From a virus, in IMG/VR virus record IMGVR_UViG_3300020370_000016, positions 1-38,044 of that record: DNA of 38,044 nucleotides. One strand, 5' to 3'. The stretch's first letter is position 1. Every line of letters begins with the position of its first letter. Below the pieces are notes generated by a model, which had not been told where the DNA came from, did not search any database, and was given only the letters and a program-made list of their open reading frames with translations. Shown one piece after another: positions 25,801 to 34,800 of the stretch. The position numbers were made by a program, and so were the translations under genes.

Positions 25801-28800
25801 GTTCCAACAGCAGCATCACATGTGAATGTAATACCACCATCAGCAATCTTAAGACTTGTGCCTCTAACGTGTAGATTATATGCTACGACTGCCTTGAATA
25901 TGTGAGCAGTTACGTTAGTAGATGGAGCTGTGTTTAATACTTGTACTTTAAATGTATTTCTTGTTACGTCTGTAATAGGTTGCCATAGTTCACTGATAGG
26001 ATCACTGCCTCTAGGATAAGCATGATCACTAGCATGACTGTCTTCATCACATGTGAATATAATTGAGTTGTCATCTATAATAATTTCATCTGTAGGTGTC
26101 AAACCATGATCCTCACAGGTTACAGTCATGATACCTGTAGTAGGATTGTAGTCAGCACTGTCTATAGTGAGTGTTCTTTCAGATCTTAGTCCATGAGGTA
26201 GGACTACAGCACCTGTTGTAGCAGATTGGAAGGTATGAGTATGTCCACCACCACTCTGTACAGCGTCAGTAGCAACATAACCTGGTTTCCATCTGTGAGT
26301 AGATGTGTTTGTAGATGGTGTAGAACTTAATGACTGAATAGTTATAGATGTGTCTGTCACAGCAGTAATTGCTAGAGCAGCTCCACTAGCAGGGTCACTA
26401 GGTCTTGGATATGAGTGGTCTGTCTGATAGAAGTCCATCAAACACTGATATACAAGAGAGTTATCTGTGATTGTAATAGAATCACCAACCTTGAGGATGT
26501 GATTACCGATAGTCAACTCAACAAGACCTGTAACTGGGTCGTAGTTTGAACCTGTTACAGTGTGATTGACTAAAGGACTAGGTCCTACGTTGACTGTGAT
26601 TGTATTAGTATCTTTAGCAATAATTTTTAGTGCCTTATCATAGAATGGATCTTTACCAAATCTAGGATACATCTTAGTAGCATTATTACCATCCATTGTA
26701 CATTTGAATCCTAATGATTCAGGTCTGAACATAATCTCTTCACCAATCTCCATGCTATGTGAACCAATGTTCACTGTCATAGAACCTGTATTAGCATTGT
26801 AGGTAGCCGCAGATACATTGAACTGTGTGTTATAGACTTCCATGTCCATGTCACCAGTAGCAGGGTTATAAGTAGCACCTGTGATCTGATAATTTACAGT
26901 AGGAGACTCTCCAACGTACAATGTAATTGTAGTGTTTGTTTTCGCAGTGATAGGAAGGGATTTGCGGTATGCCCAGTCTGTAGATCTAGGATATTGATGG
27001 TGTGTAACACTACCATCTTGAGCACACTTGAATGTCAATGACATATCATCAAGTTTAACTCTTGTTCCTACCTCTAGACTATGAGATCCTATTGTTATCT
27101 CTACTTGTCCTGATGTCGCAGTGTATACAGCGTTAGTTACGTTGTACTGAGTAGCATCAGTGCTCTGATATGCTGTAATTGTAGGATCTTTATACTGTGT
27201 CTTAGTTGTAAGGTTAAGATGTGAGTATGTCTCGAATGATTCTTGCTGTATTGCCTTCAATACCATCTGACGTGCTTCTTCAAACACATAGAGTGTCTCT
27301 GACTCCTCACCTTGTACATGATTACCTACAAAGTACATGTTGAGTGTGTCATATAGAGTATGGTTACCACCGTATGCCACGTTAGTAGCAACTGCGTTTA
27401 GTACATCTCTTGTATCAGACTTACATTGTCCATCACCTAAACCAGGTGCGTTGAATCCAGTAGGAGCAGTCCTTGTAAAGGCACTCATTGTGTTAGTATC
27501 AACTGCCACCTCTACAATATTCATTAGAGTGTGTATAGTCGCTCTAGCACTAGCACACTTATTATCAGATCTAGTAATACCTCCATCATACTTCTGTGTC
27601 TCACCATGATCACCAACTACAGTCACCGCTTCATTAGCAATAACTTGTCTGGCTATCTTGTCAGCCTCACGGAAGGCATAAATGGTATGAATCTCTTCAC
27701 CTGCTACATGAGCACCATCAACATAGTACTTGGCAGCATCATATACTTCACTGTTACCACCAAACTTAGCATTGATAGCAACTGCCTCTAATACATCTCT
27801 TACATCATCAACACAGTCCTCATCATTACCTGTAGGTTCTACAAATAGAGTTGGTTCTGTCTTAGTGACATGATTCATTAAGTCAGTATTGATAGCAGTA
27901 ATAACAATATCAATAAGCGTAGATATAGCGGACTTAGCACTAGCACAACCGTCGTAGATGTAAGTAACGTCTTCAAAGTACTGTTCATAACCGTGATCTC
28001 CTGCGATTGATACCGCTTCATTTAAAATAATCTTGTCTATCAGACCTTTCATCTGATTGGTAGCAGCGATTGTCTGCTGTTCTTCACCTTGTATTACACT
28101 TCCAGAACTATATGCTGATGTGTAGTAGTAGGCAGCATCGTATACTTTATTATTAGCACCAAATAGTAAGTTGAAAGCAACCGCTTCCAATATATCCATC
28201 AAGTCATCTCTACAATCCTGTTCTGTATATCCTTGAGCATGTGTATAACCAGGATAGTCAATAGTCTTGAATAGGTAGTATGCTTCCCAGACAATAAAGT
28301 CTTTGTTTGCCATAATCAAGTTATAGGCATCAAAGTGTCTCTTGTTAGCAATAGTATATGGTATATCAGCATGCATCCTATCGACTGCTTCTCTAGAGAT
28401 GAAGTCTTTGTTCATTAAGATAAGGTTAGCTGCGTCTGCTACCTTGTTGTCTGTAGGTGTACCATACTTATTCATCAGTCCCACAGCAATGTCTGCTATG
28501 ACTCCTGCGTTGTTGTCAATCAGTGTTCTAGCATCAGCATATTTGTTATCGGTGACAAAAGTAGCACTATCGAGGACATTTGTTACAACTATGTTACCAG
28601 TTGCCCCCGATCCGTCTGATAATTTGTTAGTGAATGAAACTCCATTGTATGTACCAGGTGTATAGCCCGTACCTTGATATACTCCATCAGTTGTATTCAG
28701 GGCGGTGATAACATCTCCAAACTGATCTAACTGGAAGTTTCCAGAGATATCAGATCTCTTGAAGTACATTACGATAACTGTTGAGTTCCTCATAGGAGCT

Positions 28801-31800
28801 TCTAAGAATGTTATCGTACTACCTGATAGAGTGTATGATGCAGGGTTCTGTACAATACCATTGATAGTAACCATCAACTGATTTTTACTTGTAGGTGTTG
28901 TTGCTGTACCTCTAGTTCTTAACTGGAAGTTTGTATTGAAGTCATCAAACTCTACAGTTAGTTGATGCTGTGAATCTGTTGATAGTGCTGAAATGTCTAC
29001 AGTAGTATCGGCAACACCAACATTGATTGTTACATCATTACCATTTACAGCAGTGATTGCTAATGGTGTATTATACGCAGGGTCAGTTGAACGTGGATAT
29101 GCGTGAGTAGTAGCATGGTTGTCACCCGCACAAGTAAAGGTAAACGCACCTAATCCCAATGTAATTGTATGACTGGTAGTCATTGTATTACCAGAAACCG
29201 TGAATGTTAACTCACCACTTGTAGGATTATATGTCGCAGTAGAAGGTGTGCCACTAAATCCATTACTACCTGTAATTGGTAAGGCACTTACAAATATATG
29301 AGTAGATCCACCGAATGTGGTAGATAATTTAAAGTTATCGTCATCTACACGAGTAACATAGTATTGTCCTACAGGTAAACCACCTAGAGTTACACCATCT
29401 CTAATATTAGGATAGTTACCTACATTCTGAGTTGGAACGTTGCCTGGATTGTCAATCGCATCCCAAACAATTTGAGCTAATACAGTTATAGCAGATTGTA
29501 CATCAGCACATCCACCAGGATCTTGTGTGATTGTGACATCAGTGAATGGTAATAGGTTTTGAATTGCTTGTATGGCTAGATCTCTAGCATACTGTATGGC
29601 AGCTATAGTCTCAACTGTCTCACCAACGATATAGTCTATAACACCACCAACAATATACGTCTCAGCAGCATCTACAGAGAATTTGTTACCACCATAGCGT
29701 AAATCATTACACCATGCGATAACTATAAGTCTTAAGTCTCTAGCACATGTGTCTGCGTTGTAATCTGGTTTAGTTCCATCAGTTAAGTTAGGATAACTCT
29801 GCTCTAACCATGTAATAGTGGTAGAGATGATGTAATCTATGTTACCTAATATCAAATTACGAGCATCTTGGAATCTATCACCCTGTACAAGATAGGATAC
29901 TTTCTGATTAGATAATAATCCATGATTAGTAAAAGTAATAGTCTCATTTGATATGTCTACAACATTAGTATCTGTACCATCAAAAGTAATTGTCCTCTGA
30001 TTGATAGGATCTATCTTATCAACAACAGCAGATAGAATCTTTCTAACGTCAAGTAACTGTTTACCAACAACCTGAATATTAGTTGGGACTGTTGCTGTAT
30101 AATCTGGTTTACCAAGTACAAAGTTCTCGATACGAGCTAACTTACCTGTGTTAGACGCAGATGGTTTAGGTACGAAGAAGGTTGTACCATTGAATGACTT
30201 ATTCTCGTCACCAAATCTTTGCTCCCACCAATCATTAGCATCTGGATTGGAAGGATTATAATATGATCTACGTTGATATCTCTTGAATGCTGCTTGTGAT
30301 ACAACCTGTGTACCTAATACTCTAAATCCAGCTGGATGAGCAGAGTTCTTGAATTGATTCTTCCATTGATTAACATTAATAGGAGAATTTACAACATAGG
30401 AGAACTCTTGGTATCTGTCACTATCATAAAGACGCTGATCGTTAAGGTCAAGTATACCAGTAGTACGCTTAAACTCAGCAGTAGCAGTGGCGATAGGTGA
30501 TACAGTAAAGTTAGCGATTGATCTGTCAAAGTCATGTATTTCTCCAAAAGCATTAGACTGTAAACCGAAGACTGGTTGATTAAGAGCAAACTCTCCTACC
30601 TGTACCTCAACTGATAGCACTCTACCTTTAGAATCCCATGCTTTTACTATACCCTGAGCAGAGAATGAATCTACAGATGAACCTTGATATACCTTCTCAC
30701 CAATAGCAAATGAAGCAGGAGTCATTGATACAGTGATATCATCTCCTAAGTCTATAGTAGTTAAGTTAAATGTTGAAGTACCACCAGTACCAATAGAAGG
30801 AGGACTTGTTATTGTTATAGATGATCCTGCCATAGCATTTGCTAGTGTTGTTGCTAACTTAAGCTGGTTGCTAGCAAGACCATTAGCAAGTGTAGGTGCT
30901 ATAGCGTAGTATGTCTGATTTTCTACTAAAGGAGCTGGTAATGTACCATCAATCTCTATTAAGTCTACTTTTGTACCTAGAGGTATCTTAGTATCGTATG
31001 GGAAGTTAAGTGTACTATTAGATTGTAGAGGAGTAAATGAATGTGTGATTCTTGCTTGTACAGCAGGAGTAGATGAATAACCTTTACCTGCATTTGCTAT
31101 TGTAATTGCCTGAATAACTTCGTTGTCAATAATAGCATCCATAACTGCACCGCTTCCACCTCCACCAATGAGTTCGATGGTTGGTTTGGTAACGAAGGAT
31201 CCACCTCCGTTTGTAACAGTGAAGAAGTCAACGATTTGAGTTCGTGTGAGCTGTAAATTATAGTTTGTATTAACGCTTGGTTTAAGGGTTCTATCATGAC
31301 TGTAGTTGTACGTGATATTATCTCCACCAAGACTGATGATCTTACCTAGATCACTAGACTTGAGTAGTATAGAAGCACCATTACCAGTACCTTGCTTAAT
31401 TGTAATAATAGGAGGATTTTGGAATCTAGTTCCTGCGTTCTCAATAACTACTGAACTTACAGTCTCATCTATAATCTCAGCACGTAATACAGCGTCTATA
31501 CCTGTACCACCAGAGATCTGAACTTCAGGAGCAGATAAGAAACCTGAACCAGAGTTAGATACAACAACCTGATCAATAGAAGCATCTATGGTTGTACCTG
31601 TGACTGCCTTACGTACATAGTCGAGAGAGTCAACTCTAAGAACAAAGTTATCCGCTGAACTACCACCTGTAATATCCTCACCACGAACAGTGATAAGGTC
31701 ACCTAGTGAATAGTTTGCTCCACCCGCTAATACGTTAGCAGTCTGTACGTCTTGTGTAGACGCAGAAATGATAACTTGAATTGATGCCCCACTACCACCT

Positions 31801-34800
31801 GTAGGAGCTACAGATTCCTGTGATACTGTGTATGTACCTGGCGTAAAGTTAGCAGATGTGTTCTGACTATTGACGCTAAGGGTTAATACACCACCGTAGT
31901 ATGGGTCGTCAATGTATATAGTTGGTGCTGTACGGTAATTACTACCTCCATTACCGTTTATAGCGATATTACTGATAGTTCCTATCTCAGGACCTGAGGA
32001 AGGAACGATAGCAGCAACATTTGCTTGCTCACCTGATACTGCTGTAATAACTGCTTGGTTTGATCCTGCGAATATCTTATTAGTAGCAGCTATAGCAGAA
32101 GTGAACATAATGAAACCACGAGTAGTAGCACCCACTAGGTTATTACGTAATGGTTGTACTCTGAGTGTAGATGTATTAGGATTCCAACTGATTACCTTAC
32201 CTCTAGCAGTGTCACCGTCTAGAACTAACTTAGATGCTATAACGTCACCTGTATTGAAGTCACCAAATATCTCATCTAGTGTTAAATCTACAAAGTCTGG
32301 CATAGAACAGACAACAGCAGGAGGATTAGCACCATCATATCCAATACCCGCATCAATAACAGCTACGTCTTCTAGTTTACCTGAGATAGTAGCAAATGCT
32401 GTAGCACCACCACCTGACCTCTCCACACTTGTGAATTTGGGGAATGTAGAATAGTTTCTACCTGGATCACCAATGTTGATACTAGCAATACCACCTGAAG
32501 GGAATATAGAGTTAGTAGAATATGAGATCTCATTAGCAGATGTATAATTATTTTCTGGTTCTCTAGCAAGAATGAACTCAATCGTAGTAACAGTAGGAAT
32601 TGCTGTGACTGTGTTTGCTCCTAAGAATGGATCATTAACTACACTCAGATAGCTTCCTGTGATTGCTCCATTGATATCAAAGTAGAATAATGTGCCAGGT
32701 ACATCATCTAATGATATGGTGATTGATATTTGTTCTCCTGTAACTGGATCATTTTCTGCTCCAACAATATTTTTATATGTGAATACGTTAGTATTCTCTT
32801 TATCAAAGGTAAACTCTAGTCTCTTACCAACGTTAGATGAATCTGTAGTATTAAACTTGTATAGATGACCATTGATAAGATCTAACTTAGGTTCTTTGAC
32901 ATATACTACACATGCTGTAGTAATAGCAGTATCAGTTATAATACCAACTGCTTTCTTGAACTGGAATCTTCTTCCTGTGCTTATACCTGTAACTGTGAAC
33001 GTACCATCATAGTCAACTGGGTTAGTTCCTGTGATGATAACCTCATTACCTATGGTTAGTTGATGAGCAGCTGACCCTCTAGCAGTAAACTCTTGATTTA
33101 TCTTAGTAGGAGTGATGTAGAATCCATTGACACCTCCAATGTCGCTAGTGACAACTGGATCTAACTGTTCATTGTTATAATATCCACTACCTTCCTTTGT
33201 TAGAGTAACCGATGTTACCTCACCGCTGTTACCAACGACAATAGTAAACTCAGCACCTTCACCTGATGTAGCAGAACTATTAACAAGTGGAACATTAGTA
33301 TATGTGCCAGGTGTACCACCACTACCAGCTAACATTGTCCATTCATCTTGTACTAGACCACCAGTCTTTTTAACATTACCAATGTTTACAGAGAAGTCTT
33401 GACCTGTACCACCAATACTGTTGATACTAGCAGATAATATATCTTCATTCTTGTAATTCTTACCTGTATTCTGTATAGAGACGGATGTGACTGTATTTCC
33501 ACTTACAGTGATATTAGCAGAAGCATTTTGTCCTGAACCGCCAGTTAGAGGTATATTTGAGTAACTACCATCTGTAAGTCCTGTACCGCCAGTAATAGTG
33601 ATATTAGCTTGTAATATTCTACCAGGTGAACTAATGATGAAATTAGTCAAATCGAAGTATTTAAAGTGATATTTGTCGTTTATAATCTTTACATCCAACT
33701 CACGAGTGTATTGGTTGTTTCCAATCGCAATATCAATCGTATCGCCAAGTTTTAGGAAATGGGCAGTGCTTGTAGTGATAGTTCCCGTAATTATGTCTGT
33801 AGTCGAGTTTACTCCAGAAACAATCGCAGAAGTTCCCGATCCAGAGATTTTAGACACTCTAGCGGAAACACCGCTTCCTCCAGTGCCTACTTCGTCAAAT
33901 ATCAGTCTATCGTTAACTTTATAGTTAAAACCTGGACCTTCGATCAAATACTGATCTAATCCACTTGAGAAGTACCTATTTGTCGCAGATACGAATAATG
34001 AGTCAACAGAACCACCTTGGATGCTTGGGAAGAAGTCAAAGTACCCAATACCGACAGTTACGAAGCCAATGAAGGAATTATCGTTTTCTAAGACAATAGG
34101 AGTCGTAGAATCTTCCATAGCGAGTATATACTCGATTGGATTGCCTTTATTCTTTCTTCTTACTAATGCTGTGTCTGTAGCAACATATGGACGCTTATAA
34201 CGAACTGCGTCTTCTGTAAAGTTTCTTTGGAGTCCATTTCCCTTCCAGTTGACTGAATCTGCCTGAGAGTAGTAATTAGGACCTACAAAGTAAGGAAACT
34301 TCGGATTTCCAGTCGTTCCGTCTAATGCTGTGAAATATGCGTATATTCCAGTTGGATATTCGGGAGTTACGCAGAATCGACCATTATACTGATCTAAGTC
34401 GCCTAATCCTTCAATATATTCGTAATCTTCAATATATGTTCCCATCTTATCGGTTTGTGCCAAATCATTACCAACTAACGCATCTCTTTCCGTTCTGATG
34501 CGATATGAGCTGATCATTTGCTTTATTTCATTATATGGGTTCTTATTCTCTCTATCTGTGTATCCGTAAGGTCCGTAGATGGGATGTCCGTCAAATGACC
34601 ATCCTAAGATTGGTGAATGCCTTGTTGGGTTTAATTCTGCGTATGTTGTGTCACTTACGTTATCTCCAAGTAAGAAACGCAACTTTTTAGGATTATATAA
34701 GTATCCGTACTCTCCACCATAGATTCCGAAGTTAGCACCCTTAATTGATACACCATTATTACTATCTGCTATTTTAGGTGATACAAACAGTGGATCTCCA

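Noticed and set aside
24985-28590. Possible CRISPR array or DNA-level direct repeats
   Set aside because: The repetition is at protein level, with units of uneven length and diverged codons. There are no short identical DNA repeats with spacers.
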